DNA from: Lachnospiraceae bacterium
GTDB lineage: Bacteria; Bacillota; Clostridia; Lachnospirales; Lachnospiraceae
DNA: 21,944 nucleotides
Assembly: GCA_900771955.1 (NCBI GenBank)
Contig: CAAGPW010000138.1
Location: 1 to 21,944 of the forward strand
Direction: 5' to 3'
The notes under the pieces were generated by a model that did not search any database, was not told where the DNA came from, and was given only the letters and a program-made list of their open reading frames with translations. Below are positions 8,151-15,871 of this stretch, one piece after another (the stretch's first letter is position 1; the number at the start of each line of letters is the position of its first letter). A program made the position numbers and the translations under genes.

Positions 8151-9083
8151 ATGAAGGCGCTTGTATATAATGGAAAAACAGCAGAATGCAGAACCGATTA
8201 TCCAAAGCCTGTGCCAAAAGAAGGTGAGAGTCTGGTCAAGATCCTGCTCGCTGCGGTATGCAATACGGATAAAGAGGTGCTTGCCGGATACAAACCGGAT
8301 TTTACCGGTGTTATGGGACATGAATTTGTCGGCATCGTGGAGGTGTCAGACCGTCCGGAACTGGTCGGAAAACGGGTGGTGGGCGAATTAAACGAGGCAT
8401 GCGGTCACTGCATTTACTGCAGGACAGGAAGACCGACACACTGCTCCACCAGAAAGGTCATAGGACTGAATGAGAAGGATGGCTGTTTCGCGGAATATAT
8501 GACGATCGCCACGGAATTGCTGCATCCGGTACCGGATGAGCTGGAAACGGAACGTGCCATCTTCACGGAACCGCTGGCAGCGGCAGTAGAACTGACCACG
8601 CAGGTTCATTTTGATGTGAAAAAGAACTGTGCCGTGATCGGCGACGGCAGGCTTGCCCTGATGATCACCGAGGTACTTTCCCTTTACGGCATGGATCTGA
8701 CCGTGATCGGTCATCATATGGAGAAGCTGGAACGGTTTGCACCATATGCAGATGTAACGACCGAAGGAGAGCGGGAAGGCTATGAATATGTAGTCGACGC
8801 GACAGGGAGAGCGGAAGGATTAAAAAGCGCCATGCGCTATGTGAGAAAAAAGGGAACAATCGTCTTAAAGAGCACGTATGCGGGCAATGCTTCCATCAAT
8901 ATGAGTGAGGTTGTTGTAAACGAACTTACCCTGGTGGGAAGCCGGTGCGGCCCGTTTGAGCCGGCATTAAAACTCTTAAAGCGAAGACTGATCGATCTGC
9001 CGGAGATTGAACTCCATGAACTGGCCGATTACGAGGCGGCATTTTCTTCGCGGGCGTTCAAGGCAGGATTCCGGTTCTGTTAA
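8151..9083 (+). CDS. Zinc-dependent alcohol dehydrogenase-like protein (MDR family)
   Basis: Predicted NAD(P)-dependent medium-chain dehydrogenase; the substrate (an alcohol or polyol) cannot be read from sequence. The catalytic-zinc ligands are Cys37 (AAVCNTD) and the His57-Glu58 pair (GHEF), and the structural-zinc cysteines are 84, 87, 90 and 98 (CGHCIYC...THC). The Rossmann motif is VIGDGRLAL (162-170); its third glycine position is Ala169. FTEPLAAA (138-145) is the usual helix before the cofactor domain. At 311 residues it is shorter than the usual 340-360, lacking length in the C-terminal half. The ATG at 8151 is preferred because AGGAG (8134-8138) lies 12 bases upstream; the in-frame ATG at 8139 abuts that ribosome site. 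It lies 83 bases before the transporter lipoprotein gene, which has its own promoter. Confidence 0.83.
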   Translation: MKALVYNGKTAECRTDYPKPVPKEGESLVKILLAAVCNTDKEVLAGYKPDFTGVMGHEFVGIVEVSDRPELVGKRVVGELNEACGHCIYCRTGRPTHCSTRKVIGLNEKDGCFAEYMTIATELLHPVPDELETERAIFTEPLAAAVELTTQVHFDVKKNCAVIGDGRLALMITEVLSLYGMDLTVIGHHMEKLERFAPYADVTTEGEREGYEYVVDATGRAEGLKSAMRYVRKKGTIVLKSTYAGNASINMSEVVVNELTLVGSRCGPFEPALKLLKRRLIDLPEIELHELADYEAAFSSRAFKAGFRFC

Positions 9084-9098
9084 AGGCAAAATAAGAAA

Positions 9099-9127
9099 TA
9101 GACAAAACGGCGAATGCATGATAAAAT
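9099..9127 (+). promoter_or_regulatory. Promoter of the nucleoside importer operon
   Basis: -35 TAGACA (9099-9104), a 17-base spacer, and extended -10 TGA-TAAAAT (9122-9127). The expected start near 9134 leaves only about 33 untranslated bases, too short for a purine riboswitch, so any purine control would be at the promoter. The ribosome site AGGAGG is at 9154-9159. Confidence 0.6.
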
Positions 9128-9166
9128 GGCAGTTGTTGTTAAAAATATTTTTCAGGAGGAAATATT

Positions 9167-10369
9167 ATGAAGAAGAAAGTAGTATCATTGATGCTTGTTG
9201 CAGCAATGGCATGCTCTATGACAGCATGTGGTTCATCCAATGCAGATGCAGGAAAGACAGATTCTGTATCTGACAACACAACAAACTCAGCAGCTTCTAC
9301 CGAAGAAGCATCCACAGGAGAAACAGCAAACAGCGCATTAAAGATCGCGATCGTAAGCAGTCCGTCCGGTGTGGATGACGGTTCATTTAACGAGGATAAC
9401 TACAATGGTATCCAGAATTTTATCAAGGAGAATCCGGACAGCACCGTAACTCCGATCCAGGAGACAACCGGAGATACCGATGCGGCAGTTCAGGCAGTAG
9501 CTGATATCGTTGCAGATTACGATGTTATCGTATGCTGCGGATTCCAGTTTGCAGGTATCGGAACCATCGCACAGGATAACCCGGATGTAAAATTCATCCT
9601 GGTAGATTCTTTCCCGACCGATGCAGACGGAAATACCATTGAAGCAGACAATATTTACGCTATGTGTTATGCAGAGCAGGAAAGCGCATTCTGTGCAGGT
9701 ATGGCAGCGGCACTTGAGACAAAGACAAACAAAGTTGCCGTAGTAAACGGTATCGCATACCCTTCCAACGTAGATTACCAGTATGGTTTTGAATGTGGTG
9801 TGAAGTATGTGAATGAGACAGAGGGCAAGGATGTAGAATGTGTAGAGCTTCCTTCCTATGCAGGAACTGATGTTATGGGCAACGACGTAGGCGGAAACTA
9901 TGTTGGTACTTTCGCAGACGAAGCAACCGGTAAGGTCGTAGGACAGGCCCTGATCGATCAGGGTGTTGACGTTATCCTGGTTGCAGCAGGCGGCTCCGGA
10001 AACGGTGTATTCACTGCAGCAAAAGAAGCAACAGATGTTAAGGTGATCGGATGTGACGTTGACCAGTATGATGACGGTGCAAACGGAGATTCCAACATTG
10101 TTTTAACTTCCGCAATCAAGAACATGCACCTTACTGTATACAATGCACTGTGTGATATCGCAGCAGGAAACTTCAAGGGCGGAAACGTTACACTGCATGC
10201 AGACACCGATGCAACCGGATATGTCAGTGAAGAAGGAAGATGTCAGCTTTCCGCAGATACGATCGACAAGATCAATGCAGCATTTGAAAAAGTAAAAGAC
10301 GGAACGATCGTTCCGGCAGCAGATGCTACAGTAAATGATATTACTCCGGAAGATTTTGAAGTAAAATAA
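9167..10369 (+). CDS. BMP-family nucleoside-binding lipoprotein of ABC importer
   Basis: Substrate-binding lipoprotein of the basic membrane protein (BMP/PnrA/TmpC) family, which captures purine or other nucleosides outside the membrane. Residues 1-20 are a lipoprotein signal (MKKK, then a hydrophobic stretch) with lipobox SMTAC and lipidated Cys21. A Ser/Thr/Ala/Asp-rich tether covers about 22-56. The binding domain starts at LKIAIVSSPSG with DDGSFNEDNYNG (71-81), followed by VCCGFQFAGIG, VKFILVDSFP, VAVVNGIAYPS, AAGGSGNGVF and CDVDQYDDG, in the order found in BMP proteins. 400 residues. It is the first gene of a four-gene unit with the ATPase and two permeases, 58 bases before the ATPase gene, with a hairpin between. 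Nucleoside as substrate is inferred from the B. subtilis NupNOPQ type; individual ligand residues were not verified. Confidence 0.9.
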   Translation: MKKKVVSLMLVAAMACSMTACGSSNADAGKTDSVSDNTTNSAASTEEASTGETANSALKIAIVSSPSGVDDGSFNEDNYNGIQNFIKENPDSTVTPIQETTGDTDAAVQAVADIVADYDVIVCCGFQFAGIGTIAQDNPDVKFILVDSFPTDADGNTIEADNIYAMCYAEQESAFCAGMAAALETKTNKVAVVNGIAYPSNVDYQYGFECGVKYVNETEGKDVECVELPSYAGTDVMGNDVGGNYVGTFADEATGKVVGQALIDQGVDVILVAAGGSGNGVFTAAKEATDVKVIGCDVDQYDDGANGDSNIVLTSAIKNMHLTVYNALCDIAAGNFKGGNVTLHADTDATGYVSEEGRCQLSADTIDKINAAFEKVKDGTIVPAADATVNDITPEDFEVK

Positions 10370-10386
10370 AGAAAAAGGGTAAGAGT

Positions 10387-10414
10387 ACGGGGAGCCAGGT
10401 GGCTCCCTGTCTTT
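10387..10414 (+). terminator. Intercistronic hairpin between lipoprotein and ATPase genes
   Basis: ACGGGGAGCC (10387-10396), loop AGGT, and GGCTCCCTGT (10401-10410) form a 10-bp stem with one G-U pair, followed by CTTTT. The ribosome site AGGAGG of the ATPase gene lies immediately after. It has the form of a weak terminator or 3'-end stabiliser, which would leave more lipoprotein mRNA than ATPase and permease mRNA. Confidence 0.75.
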
Positions 10415-10427
10415 TAGGAGGATTTAC

Positions 10428-11963
10428 ATGTCTGATTACATTGTGGAAATGAAACACATTACGAAACGGTTTCCCGGGATTGTCGCAAATGATGATGTGA
10501 CGATCCAGATCAAAAAAGGAGAGATATTTGCTCTGCTCGGGGAAAATGGCGCAGGAAAATCTACGCTGATGAGCATGCTCTTTGGAATGTATGAGCCGGA
10601 TGATGGAGAGATCTTTATCCGTGGGAAAAAGGAAAAGATCGATTCCCCAAACTATGCCACAAAATTGAATATCGGAATGGTGCATCAGCATTTCAAACTG
10701 GTACAGAATTACACGGTGGCTGAAAATATCATCATGGGCATGGAGCCGACGAAAAAGGTTCTGGGGCTGTTTCGTACGGTAGATATGAAAAAGGCGAATG
10801 CGGATATTGAGGCACTTTCGAAAGAATATGGTCTGGAAGTAAAGCCTACCGATGTGATTGAAGATGTAAATGTTTCAATTCAGCAGCGTGTAGAGATCTT
10901 AAAAATGCTTTATCGCGAGGCGGAAATCCTGATCTTTGATGAACCGACAGCAGTGCTGACCCCGCAGGAGATCGAGTTTTTATTAAAGATCATAAAAGGT
11001 CTCAGGGATGGTGGAAAGACCATTATTCTGATCACGCATAAGCTTGAGGAAATTAAAAAAGTTGCCGACCGTTGCGCAATCCTCTGCCGCGGAAAACTGG
11101 TGGATGTGCTTGATGTGGCAGCTACGGACACCAGGAAGATGGCAAATCTCATGGTGGGGCGGGAGGTCAGCTTTACAACGGAGAAAAAAGAAGCTTCCTT
11201 TGGAAGGGAAGTGTTAAAAGTAGAGCATCTGACAGTAAAAAACCGTGACCATTTTGATGTGGTAAAAGATGTGTCCTTTACCATTCATGGCGGTGAGATC
11301 TTTGCAGTAGCAGGTGTGTCCGGAAACGGACAGATCGAGCTTGCAGATGCGATCGCTGGGCTGATGCATGTATATAGTGGAAAGATATATCTGAACGGTA
11401 CGGATATCACGGGGGAAACCATAAGAAAACGTGCAGAAGCCGGAATTGCATACATTCCGGAGGATCGTCAGAATTATGGGCTTGTGATGGATTTTTCACT
11501 TGCAGATAATCTTGGCCTGCGGGGCTACTTCAAAGAGCCGTATGCAAAGCGGGGCGTGCTGAACCAGAAAGAATTTTTGGATAACAGTAAAAAACTGATC
11601 GAAAAATACGATATCCGAAGCGGACAGGGAGCGACGACGGTTACCCGCTCCATGAGCGGCGGAAACCAGCAGAAGGCGATTATTGCAAGAGAGATTGAGA
11701 CACAGGCAGATCTTATGATCTTTGTGCAGCCGACCAGAGGACTGGATATCGGAGCGATTGAAAATATCCATAAGCAGATCATCGGAGAAAGAGATAAAGG
11801 AAAAGCCATACTTTTAATCTCTCTGGAACTGGATGAAGTCATGAATCTTGCAGATACCATCGGCGTTATTTTTAACGGAAGTATCAATAAGATTGCGGAT
11901 GCAAAATCCCTGACAGCCAATGAGGTTGGAGAATTTATGATGGGGGTAGGACACAATGAATAA
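10428..11963 (+). CDS. Nucleoside ABC importer, double ATPase subunit (NupO/YufO type)
   Basis: Cytoplasmic ATPase energising the importer; two ABC domains in one 511-residue chain, the usual layout. Half 1: Walker A GENGAGKST (38-46), Walker B ILIFDEPT (167-174), His204 in the H-loop, and NVSIQQR (148-154) where the signature motif should be; its central glycine is absent. Half 2: degenerate Walker A AGVSGNGQIE (295-304), intact signature MSGGNQQK (409-416), and a Walker B whose catalytic Glu is Gln434 (FVQPTRGLD). Degeneracy of half 2 Walker motifs is known for this family. The ATG follows TAGGAGGATTTAC. The stop overlaps the next gene by 8 bases, so translation is probably coupled. Confidence 0.93.
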   Translation: MSDYIVEMKHITKRFPGIVANDDVTIQIKKGEIFALLGENGAGKSTLMSMLFGMYEPDDGEIFIRGKKEKIDSPNYATKLNIGMVHQHFKLVQNYTVAENIIMGMEPTKKVLGLFRTVDMKKANADIEALSKEYGLEVKPTDVIEDVNVSIQQRVEILKMLYREAEILIFDEPTAVLTPQEIEFLLKIIKGLRDGGKTIILITHKLEEIKKVADRCAILCRGKLVDVLDVAATDTRKMANLMVGREVSFTTEKKEASFGREVLKVEHLTVKNRDHFDVVKDVSFTIHGGEIFAVAGVSGNGQIELADAIAGLMHVYSGKIYLNGTDITGETIRKRAEAGIAYIPEDRQNYGLVMDFSLADNLGLRGYFKEPYAKRGVLNQKEFLDNSKKLIEKYDIRSGQGATTVTRSMSGGNQQKAIIAREIETQADLMIFVQPTRGLDIGAIENIHKQIIGERDKGKAILLISLELDEVMNLADTIGVIFNGSINKIADAKSLTANEVGEFMMGVGHNE

Positions 11964-13098
11964 AAAAGTAAATGTTTTTGAAAAGATGGTGCTTGCCACG
12001 ATCGGACATGAAAAGCGGCAGAAGATCGCAATTCCCATATTTTCCATCCTTGTTGCACTGATCGTTGGCGGAATCGTGATCGCACTGCTCGGTCACAATC
12101 CGTTTTATGCATTTTATAATCTTCTGCAGGGCTGTGGTATTGCACCGAAGGCTTCCTACGCAGGAAAAAAGGGCATGATCACAGATTTCATGGATTTCAT
12201 GGACAACCTGACACCTATGATCTTTGCGGCGCTTGCGGTGGCGGTGGCACTCCGCTCAGGACTCTTTAATATCGGAGTTTCCGGACAGATGCTTGCGGCA
12301 GGATTCCTTGCGACTGTGACGGTTGGTTACAGCAGCCTTGCAGCACCGATCGCAAAACCGCTTGTTGTGATCATTGGAATTTTAGCTGGAGCGTGTGTCG
12401 GCGGACTGATCGGCTTTCTTAAATATCGCTTTAATATCAATGAGGTTGTTTCCTCAATTATGATCAATTACATTTTAGAATATGTGATCAGCTTCTTTAT
12501 CAATATGTATTTTGTAGACCCGGTATCAAGACAGTCAAAAAATGTATCCACAGCCGCAAGACTGACACTTACGGATGTGGAAGTCGGCGGTTATAAGATG
12601 GATATTCCACTTGGCATCATCCTTGCAACCATCACCGTATTTTTAGTACGGTTCCTTATGAACCGAACAGTACTCGGTTTTGAGATGAAAGCGGTTGGAT
12701 ATTCACGTACCGCAGCAAAATATGCCGGAATCAAAGTCGGAAAAAACATTGTGATCACGATGGTGATATCCGGTGCGCTTTCCGGTCTCGCAGGGGCAAC
12801 CTATTATCTTGGATATTTTGCTTCGATCCAGCCCAAGGTACTGACAACAACAGGCTTTGACGCGATCGCGGTATCTTTGCTTGGAAACAACAATCCGATC
12901 GGAATCATTTTTTCATCATTCCTGATCACAGTGATCAGCAAGGGAAGTACCTATATGAGTTCGGCCTCCGGAGTACAGCAGGAGATCGCATCCGTAATCA
13001 CGGGAATCATTCTTCTGTTCTCTGCATGCGGCGCATTTGTGCGTTATAAGACCGGTCGCCTGCGTGACACGTTAAAAGAGAGAAAGGGGGAAAACTAA
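11956..13098 (+). CDS. Nucleoside ABC importer, permease subunit 1 (NupP/YufP type)
   Basis: Integral membrane permease of the BPD_transp_2 family, half of the channel for nucleoside uptake. The 380 residues contain a hydrophobic segment at about 24-46 and a run of further helices from about 88 onwards. The hallmark ALRSGLFNIGVSGQML (about 95-110) and the coupling-region segment GYSRTAAKYAGIKVGKN are seen, as is SGALSGLAGATY. A polar stretch after the first helix (about 52-82) carries GIAPKASYAGKKGMITDF and may be slightly longer than in B. subtilis YufP, from memory. It starts inside the ATPase gene, overlapping it by 8 bases, and its stop directly abuts the next start (TAAATG). Confidence 0.92.
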   Translation: MNKKVNVFEKMVLATIGHEKRQKIAIPIFSILVALIVGGIVIALLGHNPFYAFYNLLQGCGIAPKASYAGKKGMITDFMDFMDNLTPMIFAALAVAVALRSGLFNIGVSGQMLAAGFLATVTVGYSSLAAPIAKPLVVIIGILAGACVGGLIGFLKYRFNINEVVSSIMINYILEYVISFFINMYFVDPVSRQSKNVSTAARLTLTDVEVGGYKMDIPLGIILATITVFLVRFLMNRTVLGFEMKAVGYSRTAAKYAGIKVGKNIVITMVISGALSGLAGATYYLGYFASIQPKVLTTTGFDAIAVSLLGNNNPIGIIFSSFLITVISKGSTYMSSASGVQQEIASVITGIILLFSACGAFVRYKTGRLRDTLKERKGEN

Positions 13099-14058
13099 AT
13101 GAATACGATTATTATTGACGGACTTGCATTTTCCCTTCCGCTTTTTATTATGGCAGTTGGCGGTATCTACAGTGAGAAGAGCGGCGTGACCAACCTGGCA
13201 CTTGAAGGTCTTCAGGGCTTCGGTGCGTTTATCGGTGCACTGATCGCAGTGCTTGTGGCGGAAAAGATGACGGGAACTTCGTCCCTGCCGTTTTATCTTG
13301 CCATGCTCTTTGCCATGGTGGGCGGACTTTTGTTCTCACTGATTCACGCACTGCTGTGTATCCGTTTTAAGGCTGATATGGTCATCAGCGGTGTTGTGGT
13401 CAATACATTGGCGATGGCACTGACCGAGTTTTTGACCAAACAGATCAATGCGAGTCATTTTAACGCGCCATCCGATAAATTTGTACTCGGCGTGTGCAAT
13501 AAGGTGACGATACCGGGCATTTCCAAAATCCCGGTGATCGGTGCAGTATTTACCAATATGTATCCGTTTGAGTTTGTCATTGTTGTAATTGCATTTATTG
13601 CGTGGTTTGTGATGTATAAAACAAGATTTGGATTACATCTGCGTGCGTGCGGAGAGAATCCACATGCAGTGGATGCGGCAGGTATGCAGGTCGGACGTAT
13701 CCGCCTGATCGCAGTCATGGTATCCGGTGCATTATCCGGTCTTGGCGGTATCTGCTTTGCATATTCGATCTCTGCAAACTTTTCACCGAGTATCTATGTG
13801 GGTTATGGTTATCTTGCGATTGCAGCATACATTTTCGGAAACTGGAAGATCCTTCCGACACTTGGTGCGTGTCTGCTTTTCGGACTGGCGCGTTCCGGTG
13901 GTTACAAACTGGTTCAGGTCCTTGGAATGCCGAGCAGCTATCAGGATCTCGTAATGATCCTGCCTTATGCGCTGACGCTGTTTTTGCTTATTTTCTTCAG
14001 TAAGAAGAACCGTGCGCCGCGTGCACTCGGAGAGATTTACGACAAAGGTGCCCGCTAA
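13099..14058 (+). CDS. Nucleoside ABC importer, permease subunit 2 (NupQ/YufQ type)
   Basis: The second membrane subunit, 319 residues, mostly hydrophobic helices. Family features are the N-terminal GGIYSEKSGVTNLALEGLQGFGAF (in the region of residues 21-44), FGLHLRACGENPHAVDAAGM, which is the cytoplasmic loop that contacts the ATPase (about 176-195), and SGALSGLGGI. The start codon touches the stop of permease 1 with no gap, and GGGGGAAAA lies just upstream as ribosome site. The C-terminus ends in a basic cytoplasmic tail (KKNRAPRAL). No terminator hairpin was recognised in the 91 bases to the DegV gene, which has its own promoter. Confidence 0.92.
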   Translation: MNTIIIDGLAFSLPLFIMAVGGIYSEKSGVTNLALEGLQGFGAFIGALIAVLVAEKMTGTSSLPFYLAMLFAMVGGLLFSLIHALLCIRFKADMVISGVVVNTLAMALTEFLTKQINASHFNAPSDKFVLGVCNKVTIPGISKIPVIGAVFTNMYPFEFVIVVIAFIAWFVMYKTRFGLHLRACGENPHAVDAAGMQVGRIRLIAVMVSGALSGLGGICFAYSISANFSPSIYVGYGYLAIAAYIFGNWKILPTLGACLLFGLARSGGYKLVQVLGMPSSYQDLVMILPYALTLFLLIFFSKKNRAPRALGEIYDKGAR

Positions 14059-14085
14059 GCGGTGAAAATGGTTTTTGAAAAAAGA

Positions 14086-14114
14086 TTGTATCGGTGTGGG
14101 AAGTATGGTACAAT
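14086..14114 (+). promoter_or_regulatory. Promoter of the DegV-family gene
   Basis: -35 TTGTAT (14086-14091), a 17-base spacer, and extended -10 TGG-TACAAT (14109-14114). The expected start is near 14121, with AGGAGGG at 14136-14142 before a GTG start. Confidence 0.7.
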
Positions 14115-14149
14115 TTTAGAGTTAAATAATACTTCAGGAGGGTATCAGA

Positions 14150-15016
14150 GTGAGTAAAGTAGCAGTTCTTACCGACAGTAACAGCGGTATTACACAGGCG
14201 GATGCAAAAGAGTTGGGCGTATATGTATTGCCAATGCCATTCTTTATAAATAACGAAACATTCTATGAGGATATTGATCTGACGCAGGAACAGTTTTACG
14301 AAAAGCTGGTGGATGGAGTAGATATTTCGACCTCCATGCCCATGGTCGGAAATGTGACCGATACCTGGGACAAGTTATTACAGGAGTATGATGAGATCGT
14401 ATATGTTCCGATGTCAAGCGGACTCAGCAGTTCCTGTGAGACTGCATACATGCTTTCCCAGGACTATGACGGAAAGGTACAGGTCGTTAACAATCAGCGT
14501 ATTTCCGTGACACAGCGCCAGTCCGTAATGGACGCGAAGGAGCTTGCCGAAAATGGAAAGAGCGCGGCAGAGATCAAGGAGATCCTGGAAAAGAACAAGA
14601 TGGAATCCAGTATCTATATTATGGTTGATACGTTAAGTTATCTGAAAAAGGGCGGAAGGATCACTCCGGCAGCGGCAGCGCTCGGAACTCTGCTTCGTTT
14701 AAAACCGGTTCTTCAGATTCAGGGAGAGCGTCTGGACGCTTTTGCCAAAGCAAGGACGGTAAAACAGGCAAAGAGTATTATGATCGAAGCCATGAAGAAA
14801 GATTTCAAGGAGCGTTTCCACAGTGAGGATGGATCGAAGATGCATCTGGAGATGGCTTACACGCATGACCTTGCGCAGGCGGAACAGTTTAAGAAAGAAG
14901 TGCAGGAGGCATTTCCGAATAATGAGATCGTCATGCAGCCGCTGTCACTCAGCGTTTCCTGTCATATCGGACCGGGAGCGATCGCGATCGCATGCTCAAA
15001 GAAAATTGAATATTAA
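14150..15016 (+). CDS. DegV/FakB-family fatty-acid-binding protein
   Basis: Predicted cytosolic carrier that holds a fatty acid for phosphorylation by FakA or for other lipid traffic, as known for FakB members of the family; no fakA is present here. It has 288 residues, the typical length. Visible motifs are VLTDSNSGI (6-14), the lipid-pocket Thr-Ser in STSMPMVG (60-67), VPMSSGLSSS (86-95), DTLSYLKKGGRI, LKPVLQI and the closing GPGAIAIAC. The start is GTG, 7 bases after AGGAGGG (14136-14142). It appears monocistronic, between its own promoter and a hairpin terminator. The bound lipid and partner are not readable from the sequence. Confidence 0.9.
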   Translation: MSKVAVLTDSNSGITQADAKELGVYVLPMPFFINNETFYEDIDLTQEQFYEKLVDGVDISTSMPMVGNVTDTWDKLLQEYDEIVYVPMSSGLSSSCETAYMLSQDYDGKVQVVNNQRISVTQRQSVMDAKELAENGKSAAEIKEILEKNKMESSIYIMVDTLSYLKKGGRITPAAAALGTLLRLKPVLQIQGERLDAFAKARTVKQAKSIMIEAMKKDFKERFHSEDGSKMHLEMAYTHDLAQAEQFKKEVQEAFPNNEIVMQPLSLSVSCHIGPGAIAIACSKKIEY

Positions 15017-15031
15017 ATCAGATATAAGAGG

Positions 15032-15067
15032 AAGGACAGGTACACATCATTGTGAGCCTGTCCTTTT
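15032..15067. terminator. Terminator between convergent genes
   Basis: AAGGACAGG (15032-15040) pairs with CCTGTCCTT (15057-15065), with an inner CACA/TGTG extension and loop TCAT, followed by TTCTATA. It lies 16 bases after the DegV-family stop. The minus-strand gene ending at 15092 points at it, so it may serve both, though the minus-side tail is less T-rich. Confidence 0.8.
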
Positions 15068-15091
15068 CTATAGAGTAAAAGTGCGCGGAAA

Positions 15092-15742
15092 TTATTTCTG
15101 GCGGATACGTGGAAGGTTCCAGCGGAAATGTGCGGCAAGCAGACGGATGAGGATGACTGTGGCAGCACCAATAAACAGGGATATCGTATCCTGAATGTAG
15201 AGACGTAGAATGATGTAGCAGACGGCACCTGCGATGGAGGCGATGGCATATACATGTTTGACAAAGACAAAAGGAGTCATGCCAGCCATGACATCTCGCA
15301 GCATACCGCCGCCGATGCCGGTGACCGCACCGACAAAGATCAAAAGAAAAATATTATTTTCGTAGGATGCCTCGATGGCAGTGCGTATGCCCATGACGGT
15401 AAAAACACCAAGTCCGATCGCATCAAGGGATACCATGACGCGCTCATAAGCGGCAAGAAAGCGGCTGGAGAGCAGCTCCTGATTCAGAAAAAAGATTGTA
15501 AACAGAATGCACGAGATCAGGATGGATGCACCGACATAGCTGAAGCTCTGAAACATTTTCGGCGGTGTGATGCCAAGCACCAGATCGCGGATGCATCCGC
15601 CGCCGACGGCAGTTGTGATGCCCAGTACATTTACGCCGAAAATATCCATATTTTTGCGGATGCCGACCATTGCCCCGGAAGAGGCAAAAGCGACAGTTCC
15701 GATCATTTCAAAAATATAAATAATAGTATCGCTGTAATTCAT
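15092..15742 (-). CDS. TRIC / UPF0126-family membrane protein
   Basis: Small integral membrane protein of the prokaryotic TRIC-like (UPF0126) family, some members of which form trimeric cation channels; in most bacteria the physiological substrate is unknown. It has 216 residues with an internal duplication: repeat 1 carries GGGCIRD (47-53) followed by TPP, and repeat 2 GGGMLRD (144-150) followed by MTP. About seven hydrophobic segments are apparent. The ATG at 15742 follows GGGAGGAAC; the frame continues up to a TTG at 15754, which would lie within that ribosome site. It diverges from the LysR gene, 129 bases apart, and converges on the DegV-family gene. Confidence 0.88.
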   Translation of the reverse strand: MNYSDTIIYIFEMIGTVAFASSGAMVGIRKNMDIFGVNVLGITTAVGGGCIRDLVLGITPPKMFQSFSYVGASILISCILFTIFFLNQELLSSRFLAAYERVMVSLDAIGLGVFTVMGIRTAIEASYENNIFLLIFVGAVTGIGGGMLRDVMAGMTPFVFVKHVYAIASIAGAVCYIILRLYIQDTISLFIGAATVILIRLLAAHFRWNLPRIRQK

Positions 15743-15771
15743 AGTTCCTCCCAAAGAAAAAGTTTACTCAT

Positions 15772-15800
15772 AGTATAGGGGAAAATACCAGGAAAAACAA
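15772..15800 (-). promoter_or_regulatory. Promoter of the TRIC-like gene
   Basis: On the minus strand: -35 TTGTTT (15800-15795), a 17-base spacer, and -10 TATACT (15777-15772). It faces away from the LysR promoter in the shared intergenic region. Confidence 0.65.
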
Positions 15801-15809
15801 TAGCAGGCA

Positions 15810-15838
15810 TTGAATTTGTGGGAAAGATAACATAGAAT
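15810..15838 (+). promoter_or_regulatory. Promoter of the LysR-family gene
   Basis: -35 TTGAAT (15810-15815), a 17-base spacer, and -10 TAGAAT (15833-15838). Its -35 box is only 9 bases from the -35 of the divergent promoter, so the two promoters lie back to back and one bound regulator could affect both. Confidence 0.65.
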
Positions 15839-15871
15839 AGGATCAGCAGGAAAAAGAAAAGGAAACGGATC

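Noticed and set aside
9134..9166. Purine riboswitch before the nucleoside importer
   Set aside because: Only about 33 bases between expected start and ATG; no three-way junction possible.
13647..14003. Plus-strand frame of 118 codons inside permease 2
   Set aside because: Overlaps the conserved permease frame; Cys/Arg-rich nonsense translation without a ribosome site.
15254..15778. Plus-strand frame of 174 codons opposite the TRIC-like gene
   Set aside because: The translation is Asp/His/Lys-rich and not protein-like, while the minus strand encodes the duplicated GGGxxRD motifs.
15755..15871. Classical LysR T-N11-A palindrome in the divergent region
   Set aside because: No convincing dyad with that spacing was found by eye; only the direct 11-base repeat stood out.
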